In this document: piece by piece, positions 26,586 to 34,600 of the stretch
Layout of the letters: every line of letters starts with the position of its first letter
Position numbering within the stretch: the first letter of the stretch is position 1
From: Tritrichomonas musculus
Lineage: Eukaryota > Parabasalia > Tritrichomonadida > Tritrichomonadidae
DNA length: 50,070 bases
Reading direction: 5' to 3'
Assembly (NCBI GenBank): GCA_039105265.1
Contig: JAPFFF010000113.1
Location: 1 to 50,070, forward strand
Notes under the pieces: model-generated
Database searches by the model: none
Told to the model about the DNA's origin: nothing
Seen by the model: only the letters and a program-made list of their open reading frames with translations
Made by a program: the position numbers and the translations under genes

Positions 26586-28193
26586 TTATTGTGGAGTAGT
26601 GAGGTCATAATTTCCAAGACGAACGAGAGGAGGCATACCATTAGGCTGAACCAAAATTGATATTGATGAATCAAATAAAAGACAAATTAGAGGTGGGGTT
26701 TGAACATCACTGGCATATGTATTTGCCCCAGTATTTTGTGATACAATAATTTCAAAATTAATAGGAGACAGAGATGTGAGTCCCTGTTGATATGTGTTGT
26801 CCGTCTCTGTTGGCAGAGCAATGAAAAAGCTGGTCCTGTCATCAGGATAATTTCCAGTTGAGCGTCCGTATGGTTGATTATTTGTTAGTGAAGCTACGAC
26901 TTCTTTATTAAACCCGCTTTGTCCACCATTCATATTCATAGCGTTTTGGCAGTACTCTAAGAATTCTGGATACTCATCTGTCGTTCCAAATGCTTTTGCA
27001 GGGATGTTTCCATAGCCTCCACAGTTTAATTGGAAGAGCTTAAATTGTGGATTCTTGAAGTAGGTATGATGAGTGTGCTTCTCAGGAAATAAACAAAATA
27101 TTGAGTCAACAAAGCGAGGAGTAATAGTACATGTGGTTTTGCAATTCGGATTCTGTAATGGAGTCGTTGTAGTGTAGACAGAAAGGGTTTGGGTAGGAAA
27201 TGTTAATGGATGAGTTGGGTCAGCATATCTTTGAACGAGGCTGGAATAAATATTATCTTCAATACCAAAACATGGTATGATAGATGAGCATTCCGTAATT
27301 TCATAACTAATTACTTGGAAAGTTCTATCGGTTGCAGTAAGTGCTTTTGTGTCTTTTGATATGGCAGTATACATTGTTATTGGTTCATTTATTGGAGTAA
27401 ATTCATTCGTAATATTTGGTAAAGTATATTTTGATATTTCTTTATAGTTATTTTGCAAACCTAGTTCTGGGCCCAAAGGACAGCATACCATTCCAGCACA
27501 TGAGAAGAATAATCGAAGCTCTATCTTGCCTGCGAAGGCTGGGAGGTATTTAATATTAGAGAGGGGTAAGAATCGTCTCAAATCTATCTTGAGATGAATT
27601 TTATATTTTTGTTCATACCATTTAATACCATTTCTCTCTTTCCAATCAACAATGAATCCTGTTCTACTTCCTGACTTACCATTCCATATATCTTTATGTC
27701 TGGCCTTTGAATATACATCTGCTCTCTTTGTTGTTTCGTTGGCACAACAGGCTGTTAAAAAGGATTCTTCACAACCAAAATTCTGCGTATAGATAGTAAT
27801 GCCATTAGCCACGATTTCATATTTTTCGACGGCATCTCTAGCATCTTTAAAGCCAAACCAAACTCTATTGAATTGATAATTATCATCTGTATTTATTGTT
27901 TCTTCTATTTCTTTAACCTCTTGTCCAGCAGCTTCTTTAATACTGACTTCCATATCAGCTCTAATAAATCCATTATATATGTCTGCTGTATTGTTTGTGT
28001 TTGGAGATATAATAGCGCTTGTATATGAGCCTGGTTTTATCGGAGGAGAGGGAGAATATGATGTTTGGGGACTTATAGTATACTGTTTGTTGGTATCACT
28101 TAAGGCTATACAATTATCTACAATATCAAAATATGATGCTATTTGGGTACATACTTCAGCTGATGTTCTGAGTTCAATCTCTGGATTAATCAT
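26586..28193 (-). CDS. Probable major capsid protein (element B)
   Basis: The 535-residue product is beta-rich and of the length usual for double-jelly-roll major capsid proteins. The early segment YNGFIRADMEVSIKEAAG, followed by NYQFNRVWFGFKDA and an EIVANGITIYTQ strand pair, matches the course of the first jelly roll in Polinton and virophage capsid proteins as I know them. A middle region with RFLPLSNIKYLPAFAGKIEL and a C-terminal part ending in INFEIIV and ISILVQPNG would form the second. It lies in the block with the packaging ATPase and basic minor proteins. The Pro/Ser-rich loop near residue 45 (SYSPSPPIKPGS) is exposed in form. Confidence 0.75.
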   Translation of the reverse strand: MINPEIELRTSAEVCTQIASYFDIVDNCIALSDTNKQYTISPQTSYSPSPPIKPGSYTSAIISPNTNNTADIYNGFIRADMEVSIKEAAGQEVKEIEETINTDDNYQFNRVWFGFKDARDAVEKYEIVANGITIYTQNFGCEESFLTACCANETTKRADVYSKARHKDIWNGKSGSRTGFIVDWKERNGIKWYEQKYKIHLKIDLRRFLPLSNIKYLPAFAGKIELRLFFSCAGMVCCPLGPELGLQNNYKEISKYTLPNITNEFTPINEPITMYTAISKDTKALTATDRTFQVISYEITECSSIIPCFGIEDNIYSSLVQRYADPTHPLTFPTQTLSVYTTTTPLQNPNCKTTCTITPRFVDSIFCLFPEKHTHHTYFKNPQFKLFQLNCGGYGNIPAKAFGTTDEYPEFLEYCQNAMNMNGGQSGFNKEVVASLTNNQPYGRSTGNYPDDRTSFFIALPTETDNTYQQGLTSLSPINFEIIVSQNTGANTYASDVQTPPLICLLFDSSISILVQPNGMPPLVRLGNYDLTTPQ

Positions 28194-28219
28194 GGTGTTT
28201 TTATAAAAAAATAAAAACT

Positions 28220-28834
28220 TTATAACATATCAGAGAAAATATTATTCCTCCTTCTACGAATGACTTGAGGTTGAGGAGGAGGTGGTGGTGGTAGTTCTTC
28301 CTCTGGTTCTTCTTCTATATCATTGACGAAGTCAACTTTGCCTGAAGGCAAATTAGGCTCTTGAATATATTGTGGCTGAGTATATTGATAGTAGGGTTTG
28401 CTCATTTGTTTTTGCACCACTTCTTTTATCATCCTTTTTTGTTCTTTCTTTTCTCGTTTATTTTTTATTTCTTCCCCTAATAACTTTAGCTGATTTAATA
28501 TTTCCATATTTATTGTAGGGTCATTGGCATAGCCAACTTCACTATGTGAATATATATTTGATTGCGGCTTAGTCCTTTCGATTTTTTTGGCAGAGCAGAC
28601 CTTTCCCTGAGAGCAAGTGGGGAGAGGTTTTGTAGGCTCTTCTGCTGGCTCTTCTACTTCCTGCTCTTCTACCTGTGGTTCAGCTTGAGGTTTGGATAGG
28701 GGCTCTGTTCTTCTTTTCACAATATATTTATTCTCTTTTTTTGTAGGCAAGACATCCCACTCAGGGTCATCACGACCATTTAACCAGTTTTGTATTACTT
28801 GTAATCTCTTCGATCCAGTCAAATGTTTAGACAT
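28220..28834 (-). CDS. Pro/Glu-rich protein with basic end (element B)
   Basis: The product has 204 residues. A short folded start (SKRLQVIQNWLNGRDDPEW) is followed by a Pro/Glu/Gln-rich linker, a helical Lys/Glu stretch (EEIKNKREKKEQKRMIKEVV), an acidic segment, a proline run (PPPPPPQPQ) and a basic end RRRRNNIFSDML. I do not recognise it. Its place just upstream of the capsid gene suggests a scaffold, cement or core protein, by context only. Confidence 0.6.
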   Translation of the reverse strand: MSKHLTGSKRLQVIQNWLNGRDDPEWDVLPTKKENKYIVKRRTEPLSKPQAEPQVEEQEVEEPAEEPTKPLPTCSQGKVCSAKKIERTKPQSNIYSHSEVGYANDPTINMEILNQLKLLGEEIKNKREKKEQKRMIKEVVQKQMSKPYYQYTQPQYIQEPNLPSGKVDFVNDIEEEPEEELPPPPPPQPQVIRRRRNNIFSDML

Positions 28835-28897
28835 TTAAATAATATTAAAATCGCTTTCTTTGAGTTTTATTTGCTTTTTTGAGTTTTTGGGAGTTTT

Positions 28898-29653
28898 TCA
28901 CCTCCTTGCTTTTCTTCTTCTTCTCATGCCTCTTATCATTCTATATCTTTTGCCTTGATATATTTTATAACCTGATGGTTTTCTTGAATAATGGATACGT
29001 GGATAATTTAAAGAATTTAGATAATAATTGGCTAATAATTCATTATTTACGTCTCCTATTTTTTTCTCTAATTCTTTCTTCTTCTCTTTGTTGTCTATTC
29101 TCTCACTGCTCTCTCCTAGTGATTTTATTACTTTAGCTCCTACTTTAACATATTTATTGTCTGTTGCATTACCAATGGTTTCTGCAATTTCACCACCTCC
29201 TTTGAGTAATTCAGTTTTATTATCCCATGCCCATTTCAATCTCTCTTTCATTTTATTTACGTGTTCATAATTATTTTTGGGTATTCCATCTGTCATTTTA
29301 TTATATGCTTTTTTAAGCTTGTTTACAAATTTCCCTGTTATCCCTTCGGAATTATTTTGAGTTGTCAAAGGGGGTGGCATAGGAGCTGGTGCTGGTGCTG
29401 GAGGCGGCATATAATGTGGGGTAGGAGGAGGTTCTTGGATTGGCTTGGGAGGAGCTGGAGTAGGAGTAGGAACTGGAACTGGTTTTTGGATTGGTTCTAG
29501 AGAAGGTCCTTGGGTGGGTTTTTTGCTAAAGAATTTGTTATATGTATTGCTCACAAGATTTGATATTTTATCACTTATCCCTCCTATTGGCTCTTCTGTA
29601 CCATCACTTCGTAGGGTAGGAGCAGTACCCATCGTTAAAAATGGAATAGACAT
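28898..29653 (-). CDS. Basic minor virion-like protein, paralogue 1 (element B)
   Basis: The product has 251 residues. A leading amphipathic helix (ISDKISNLVSNTYNKFF) is followed by a Pro-rich linker, a second helix (FVNKLKKAYNKMTDG), a central WAWDNKTELLKGGGEIAET domain, and the ending HYSRKPSGYKIYQGKRYR with an Arg-rich tail. The central domain and RKPSGYKIYQ ending recur in the 29723-30370 product (WINNNKAEILQGAADVGD; GRKPTRYKMYQRR), so the two are paralogues. Amphipathic helix plus basic tail resembles adenovirus pVI or core proteins; a membrane-lytic or DNA-packing role is inferred. Confidence 0.65.
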   Translation of the reverse strand: MSIPFLTMGTAPTLRSDGTEEPIGGISDKISNLVSNTYNKFFSKKPTQGPSLEPIQKPVPVPTPTPAPPKPIQEPPPTPHYMPPPAPAPAPMPPPLTTQNNSEGITGKFVNKLKKAYNKMTDGIPKNNYEHVNKMKERLKWAWDNKTELLKGGGEIAETIGNATDNKYVKVGAKVIKSLGESSERIDNKEKKKELEKKIGDVNNELLANYYLNSLNYPRIHYSRKPSGYKIYQGKRYRMIRGMRRRRKARR

Positions 29654-29675
29654 TTAAATGAAGACAAAATGTAGC

Positions 29676-29795
29676 TTACCAATCATCCTTCTCAAACTTG
29701 TCATATGCTTCTCTTTGCCTTCTTACAGCTTCTTGTAGATCGGCCACAAATTGTTTATCTTGTTTCCAATTTCTAGCTTTTTCAGCTGCTGACAT
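29676..29795 (-). CDS. 39-residue helical ORF (element B)
   Basis: A short leftward ORF with its own ATG directly after an A-run, product MSAAEKARNWKQDKQFVADL and 19 further residues ending KFEKDDW. The composition is that of a real helical protein with alternating charges. It overlaps the 3' end of the 29723-30370 gene in another frame. The function is unknown. Confidence 0.45.
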   Translation of the reverse strand: MSAAEKARNWKQDKQFVADLQEAVRRQREAYDKFEKDDW

Positions 29796-30370
29796 TTTTT
29801 TTTTGGAGGTGATTCTTGTTTCTTTGGTAATGCTTTGGGAGGCGGGGATGGTTTTTTGGGAGGCGGGGATGATTTTTTGGGAGGCGATTTTTTGGGTGAT
29901 GATTTTTTATTTTCTGTCGTGGCTTCTTTTTGTTTTTGCTCTATTTGTTTCTTCAACTGATTTAATTTTTCATTGGCTTCATCAATATATTTATTTCTTC
30001 TTTGATACATTTTATATCTTGTTGGCTTCCTTCCATAAAACATCCTTGGTACATCAGCGTAGGCTATATGTTTGTTTCCAAACATCCGAGCATTCCTTTC
30101 CTGAATTAATTGAGCCAACAATTTTTCCTGGCTGTTTTTATCATCAATTTGTCCAAGAGTTTGGCCTGCTGCTCTTACAACATCAGCTGCTACATTCCAT
30201 TTATTATTTCCAGTCGCTTCCCCAATTATATCACCTACATCTGCAGCTCCTTGTAAAATTTCTGCTTTATTATTATTAATCCAATTACCAATTTTTCCAA
30301 ATATACTAACACCAGCATCTGAAGGGGTAGATGGAATAAATTTTCCAGAGTCAATAGTTCCTGAAGGCAT
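29723..30370 (-). CDS. Basic minor virion-like protein, paralogue 2 (element B)
   Basis: The product has 215 residues. A helical segment IFGKIGNWINNNKAEILQG leads into a small Ala/Gly-rich domain (DVGDIIGEATGNNKW) shared with the 28898-29653 product, then RMFYGRKPTRYKMYQRR, a Lys/Glu helix, and a tail of Ser-Pro-Lys repeats (KKSPPKKSSPPPKKPSPPPK), like histone-H1 or adenovirus core tails. It follows the ATPase gene by 48 bp. DNA condensation inside the particle is a reasonable inference. Confidence 0.65.
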   Translation of the reverse strand: MPSGTIDSGKFIPSTPSDAGVSIFGKIGNWINNNKAEILQGAADVGDIIGEATGNNKWNVAADVVRAAGQTLGQIDDKNSQEKLLAQLIQERNARMFGNKHIAYADVPRMFYGRKPTRYKMYQRRNKYIDEANEKLNQLKKQIEQKQKEATTENKKSSPKKSPPKKSSPPPKKPSPPPKALPKKQESPPKKKCQQLKKLEIGNKINNLWPIYKKL

Positions 30371-30417
30371 TTATTGTGAAATAAATCATTCAAGGACATA
30401 GTCCAAATATGACTTCG

Positions 30418-31272
30418 TCATTCAAAGTAATATTTGTTGGCAGTTATATTACAAATAAATTTGTCGTGAGGCTCACGATGCTGCAAATACTCCTTGACTG
30501 TTTTTTTGATATTTAGATTGTTATTCGTTTGTTGGAGCAATGATGTAAAATCTTCTTCTGAATATCCACTATAGCATATAATATCGGTGGCCAATCTCTT
30601 TGCATTTATATGGACAAATCTAATGGTTTGGATAGCCATAATGCATGTAATATTATAGTGCCTAGTTTTTGTTAACAGCCTGAGGAATTCAGTATTATTA
30701 TGCGTCAATAAATCGCTTCCAGCACAGTCATCCAATATTATTAGAGTGTTATATGGATATGATGAAGTTTGATATTTTACCAGCTTGTTTGCTATATATA
30801 CTATTCTATCATCTATTTCTTGAAGGGAGTGCTTGTTTATTAGTCTCTGCATTTCTTCATTCGTCTCTTTCATTTTTGATAATACATGCTTTACCATCGC
30901 ATAATATTTTATCTTTCGCTTTAGATGTTTTTTCAAATAATCCATCAATTCTGCTTCGTTCAAATATATGATTGGTGTCTTGACATTTTGACTCATCGCC
31001 TCTGCAGTTTTGTCCATCTTACCGCTTGTGGAACAGAATACTATCTTCTGGTAGTAGGGATACTTAAATAATCTCTCGGTAATTAAAATGTGTTTCCATA
31101 TCCAATAACTTTTTCCAGCACCTGGTTTGCCTATCAAAAAATATATACCGTTCGTGCTAAATGGATAGGAAGGATGAATTGGTTTCATAAGTGCAGATTC
31201 TATTTCTTTTTGGTTTTTTCGCATGGTTTTTTGGATTAAAACTTCTACTTCTTTCATTATTTGTTTAGCCAT
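30418..31272 (-). CDS. A32-like genome-packaging ATPase (element B)
   Basis: Pumps DNA into the capsid using ATP. The 284-residue product shows a Walker A motif, IGKPGAGKS (residues 47-55), after a beta strand YFL; a Walker B strand LIILDDCAGSDLL near residue 180; and a sensor-like stretch (TKTRHYNITCIMAIQ) followed by an Arg (IRF), the pattern of FtsK/HerA-type viral packaging ATPases. Length is usual for the family. The last 40 residues are polar and basic. The gene lies between integrase and minor virion genes, the classic Polinton core neighbourhood. Confidence 0.92.
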   Translation of the reverse strand: MAKQIMKEVEVLIQKTMRKNQKEIESALMKPIHPSYPFSTNGIYFLIGKPGAGKSYWIWKHILITERLFKYPYYQKIVFCSTSGKMDKTAEAMSQNVKTPIIYLNEAELMDYLKKHLKRKIKYYAMVKHVLSKMKETNEEMQRLINKHSLQEIDDRIVYIANKLVKYQTSSYPYNTLIILDDCAGSDLLTHNNTEFLRLLTKTRHYNITCIMAIQTIRFVHINAKRLATDIICYSGYSEEDFTSLLQQTNNNLNIKKTVKEYLQHREPHDKFICNITANKYYFE

Positions 31273-31282
31273 TTATTGTTGG

Positions 31283-32392
31283 TTAAATCCATTTTTTAAT
31301 GTTTGATGGGATATTTTTTTGTTTGCTCCAATAATCCATTTCGAGGTTTGATAATTTAGTTGGGGCTCCTTCTCGTAAATTTTTGGCTGGAATAACATCT
31401 TCTGTCCCTTCACTATATTTAATTTTATATTTATTCTTAGCTGCATCGTAGGATATAATTTTATCCACAATACCTCTCTTGCCTCCCTTTAGTGTCTGAG
31501 CAAGAGGCACTTCTGCCCCGGGGCCCTTCAGGCCCTTATTTTTATTCTGTGTTTTTATCAATCTATATCCCGGCAACTTATCTATCGATTCATCTTTGGA
31601 CTTAACAATAAATTGATTTCCAGCTTTCGAATCAACAATATAAGCCTCCTTGCTGACTCTATTTCTTCGCTTCGAAAATGGTTCCTTGGCTTGTATAATT
31701 CTCACCCTGTCGTTAGGCTGAAAGTCATATGGATTTATTTGTGATTTAGTATTAATATACTCTTTTTCATCTTTTTCTGTCATTTCGTTTGGTATTTTAT
31801 AGTCCAACGACCGGTGAGGGGATTTATTGTAGGAATCTATTAATCCCTTCATTTCTTGTTCTCCAATAAATCTATTCTCTCCTACCATATCTCTAATAGT
31901 TCTCATGAATCTATTTATGATGCCTAGTACATTATGATTGTTGTCTTCCGTAGTATTGTATATAATATTTTTTGCCTTCATTATTTGCAAAACATCATTG
32001 GACAAATAGGCAGCATCCTGGTCTGAAGTAATAGAATAAACATTTGGTTCATCTACTAAAAATTGATTTAATGCTCTAGCTACTTCTTTTGCTCCCTTCC
32101 CTCTCATCGCATAACAAAAAGCCTTCCTGGTATTGATATTTATAAACATCAGATAATTCAAACCATCTTTTGTTTTGTCATTTATGAAAGTGTCCATTTG
32201 ATATCCCCCTGAGTGTTTTGAATATATATTCATAAATTTTGCCTTTGGTACTTTAACATCATGAACTATATTCTTCAAATAATTTAATGCTGCTTCTTCT
32301 GTAAATCCATATCGTTTTGCAAGAGGAACAAATTTTGATGGTGTTTTCCACGGAAACTTTTTATATAACTCCTCTATTGTTTTATAAGTCAT
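31283..32392 (-). CDS. Retrovirus-type integrase with chromo-like C-terminus (element B)
   Basis: Inserts the element into new DNA sites. The 369-residue product begins with a helical domain (IEELYKKFPWKTPSKFVPLA), then the rve core: MDTFIND near residue 75, TSDQDAAYLS near 140, GIINRFMRTIRDM near 175, and NKSPHRSLDYKIPNEM. The C-terminal part holds an SH3-like stretch (YDFQPNDRVRIIQ) and a chromodomain-like stretch (GIVDKIISYDAAKNKYKIKY) that may guide target choice, as in other chromo-integrases. The stop is 10 bp from the ATPase start. It is shorter at the N-terminus than the integrase of A. Confidence 0.9.
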   Translation of the reverse strand: MTYKTIEELYKKFPWKTPSKFVPLAKRYGFTEEAALNYLKNIVHDVKVPKAKFMNIYSKHSGGYQMDTFINDKTKDGLNYLMFININTRKAFCYAMRGKGAKEVARALNQFLVDEPNVYSITSDQDAAYLSNDVLQIMKAKNIIYNTTEDNNHNVLGIINRFMRTIRDMVGENRFIGEQEMKGLIDSYNKSPHRSLDYKIPNEMTEKDEKEYINTKSQINPYDFQPNDRVRIIQAKEPFSKRRNRVSKEAYIVDSKAGNQFIVKSKDESIDKLPGYRLIKTQNKNKGLKGPGAEVPLAQTLKGGKRGIVDKIISYDAAKNKYKIKYSEGTEDVIPAKNLREGAPTKLSNLEMDYWSKQKNIPSNIKKWI

Positions 32393-32418
32393 TGTTTTGA
32401 AAAAAAATAAACCCTCAG

Positions 32419-33480
32419 TTAATATAACATTTTACGGTAAGGGAAGAATATCATTTCGATAGAAAAGCTTTCGCTTCTCGGTATTTTTACTGGTATATCT
32501 TTATGTCGACCAGAATATAGTTCGATCCAGAATCGTTGGTCAGTTGAGTTCAGCTTAAAGTATTTTATGGGGTTGAAGTATATTGTTGTGTTTCCAACAT
32601 ATCCTTGATTTGATTGGTCCCCGAAGGATGAATAAATTTTACATGAATGCCTATCCCATACATTATAAAAATTGACTTCTCTAAGCCATTTAAATTTATA
32701 GTTATTATGATAATTTGCCCCTTGGTCTGTCTCTCCACTAATATTAAACACATCTTCGAAATCATATTTTCGGTCTATCAATCCAAAATCTTGAACGGTT
32801 CGATGAGGAAAATCAATTGATATGTCAATATAAAATGGACTCTTCTTATCATAATTATGTCGAGATAAAATTCTTTCCAAATATGTTTTTCTCCTATAAT
32901 CATAGAATCCATCAGCCATGACATCAAGCTCAGTTGAAAGACCATAAGGGTCTTCACTAAATCTTGGCTTGTCTTTATACTTAGCTTTCTCTTCTTCTGT
33001 TTTTGCCTTCGCCAAATTGTCTTCAATCTCTTGATTATATTTTTTCATTTCAGCCCATAGATATTCATATAATACGTGTCCAAAACCACCGAAATCATCC
33101 TTCTCACTCATCCACATTAAAACATTTACTTCAACCATAGATTTCCTTGCAGCAGGTATACTTATATACGCTGAGTGGTCATATAAGTTTGGGTCATCTG
33201 ATTTTGGAGGAGGAGTGGCATATTTATTGTAGTCCTCTTTGTAGTATTTCCTAACTTTAATTTTAAATTCTAGCCTTCTCTTTCTAGCTAACATAAATAT
33301 ATTTCTAACACCAATAATAGACTCACCACGATTAGATGTGCACCATTCTTGTGGAAAATTAAAATAATAACGATTAAATTTCGCAGGGTCTCTTTCTCCA
33401 TCTTCCAGAAAGAAAGCGTGCTCCATAGGGATTGGTGTTTGTTCTTCAGCTGGATTGAGCGTCGGGTACATTTCAATCAT
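32419..33480 (-). CDS. TIR-anchored beta-rich protein, capsid-like by character (element B)
   Basis: The start MIEMYPTLNP (33480) lies inside the right TIR, so its promoter and first codons are copied at the other end. The product has about 353 residues with alternating strands: SIIGVRNIFMLARKRRLEF, FYIDISIDFPHRTV, a WLREVNFYNVW stretch, and an end FWIELYSGRHKDIPV then FSIEMIFFPYRKMLY. This strand-rich pattern with a terminal IEMIFFP is like minor capsid or vertex jelly-roll proteins, but I cannot assign it. It is the first gene of the leftward structural block. Confidence 0.6.
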   Translation of the reverse strand: MIEMYPTLNPAEEQTPIPMEHAFFLEDGERDPAKFNRYYFNFPQEWCTSNRGESIIGVRNIFMLARKRRLEFKIKVRKYYKEDYNKYATPPPKSDDPNLYDHSAYISIPAARKSMVEVNVLMWMSEKDDFGGFGHVLYEYLWAEMKKYNQEIEDNLAKAKTEEEKAKYKDKPRFSEDPYGLSTELDVMADGFYDYRRKTYLERILSRHNYDKKSPFYIDISIDFPHRTVQDFGLIDRKYDFEDVFNISGETDQGANYHNNYKFKWLREVNFYNVWDRHSCKIYSSFGDQSNQGYVGNTTIYFNPIKYFKLNSTDQRFWIELYSGRHKDIPVKIPRSESFSIEMIFFPYRKMLY

Positions 33481-33795
33481 TATAAAACAACTTCTTGATT
33501 CGAAGGGATATCTTAACAAAAAATGGCTCGGGATTTCTTGACGGAACGTTAAGAAATCACGCCATTTATATATACTACTTTTAGTAGAGATTTTTTTGAA
33601 CTTTTTGAATTAAAAAACGTTTTGATAACGAGACGATAAAAATTTTAGTTTGGAATTTTTTTGTCGCGAACTTTTTGAATGTGGGGGCCTTTTGAGGGGG
33701 TCCAGGGGTGCGAACCCCTGGAGTAGTGGGGTGCGGAGCCTCTGCGGAGCCCCCAAGTATAGGCTTGGCGGTAGCGGAGCCTATACTATACTACT
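33434..33795 (-). repeat. Right terminal inverted repeat of element B (362 bp)
   Basis: It mirrors 9487-9848 without a difference that I can find. It contains the GC-rich terminal block, the hairpin CCAGGGG-N6-CCCCTGG, a TATATAAA box and a near-palindrome between that box and the start codon at 33480. TCAAT follows it directly as target duplication. The likely promoter of the leftward structural block lies here. Confidence 0.95.
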
Positions 33796-34339
33796 TCAAT
33801 GTTCTCACCTATGACTACACCTGATGTTTGAATGTTAAAGTTTGTATATAATGTTGTGCATGCTTCAGGTCGTGGTGAAACAGTATAATATCCAGTATTA
33901 GCTAAGAACTCAAATGTATTCATTCCTTTTTCATAACTTACATCAGCAATAGTATATATTAATTCATCATCTTTTGGCATATATAATATTAAACCATATG
34001 GAGGATTACCGACTTGTAATGGCGAAGTATAATGATATTCAAGTAATTCAAAATAATTGTCGGATTGAAGTTTGTAGTTATTTAATCCCGATGATTTATA
34101 TTCGAAGTCAACAATGAAGTCATAAGTTTTATTATTAATGTTTAAAGTTGCTGAATATGTACAATTAGCAGAGTCTTTAACTGGATAAATGTAAACCCTC
34201 CATGCGTCATTATCTTCTTTATATGTTTGAATTTTACAGTTATCTTTAGGTGTTACCATTCCTTTATTAACTAATAACTCAAATGGGTTTTCTTGATTAT
34301 CATAATCAGCGAAAGTGTGTAATACTTTTTTATTAGCTT
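33796..34339 (-). pseudogene. Element A, right part: upstream portion of its fibre gene
   Basis: This leftward coding stretch belongs to the same fibre gene of element A as 6752-9486; element B lies between. It contains NPFELLVNKG and ACTTLYTNFNIQTSG, which match the NPFEYIIKQQ and ATTLYTDYNI blocks of both large surface proteins of B, showing common descent. At its right it stops at the start of element C (34340), so a second junction falls in the same gene. Element A is not seen further right. Confidence 0.75.
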
Positions 34340-34573
34340 AGTAGTGATGGATGTTCCGCATGGGGACCAGATAAATTTCAAATATAACAGCCACATCTAA
34401 CCTAATTTTGATATTCACATAACCATTTAAAATTAAGCTCCAGACCTTGAATTTTTGCTGAAATGTCATAGTCCAAATCAAAGGAATCTATGGTCTTTTA
34501 AAGGAAATTGCATGTGCCAGGTATTCCCTCCATATCCCCAATATCCCCATGCGGAACATCCATCACTACTAAG
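34337..34573. repeat. 237-bp foldback or mini-element at the left end of C
   Basis: Perfect 30-bp inverted arms (34337-34366 and 34544-34573), CTTAGTAGTGATGGATGTTC and onward, enclose 177 bp without a gene. The ends AGTAGT...ACTACT are like Maverick termini, so this could be the folded-back end of element C or a small non-autonomous element with Maverick-like ends. A TA lies at both outer arm positions, leaving a TA-duplicating MITE as a further option. Confidence 0.7.
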
Positions 34574-34600
34574 AGGTTCACTTAAGGGGTCACACATCAT

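Larger units (their letters stand above)
9487..33795. mobile_element. Maverick/Polinton element B, apparently whole
   Basis: The element is bounded by 362-bp terminal inverted repeats that match base for base as far as I can read, beginning AGTAGTATAG and ending CTATACTACT. TCAAT (9482-9486 and 33796-33800) is repeated directly on both sides, fitting the 5-6 bp target duplications of Mavericks; TTCAAT is possible if the right end is taken one base earlier. Inside are polymerase, integrase, A32-type packaging ATPase, a double-jelly-roll-type capsid candidate, a penton candidate and about a dozen further genes, all open. It lies inside a fibre gene of element A. Identical ends and open frames point to a recent insertion. 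Confidence 0.93.

Noticed and set aside
26549-26674. Earlier start MIHQYQFWF for the gene after the capsid gene
   Set aside because: It would lie within the capsid gene and give a hydrophobic start that is only the complement frame of capsid codons. The start at 26548 has a proper leader.
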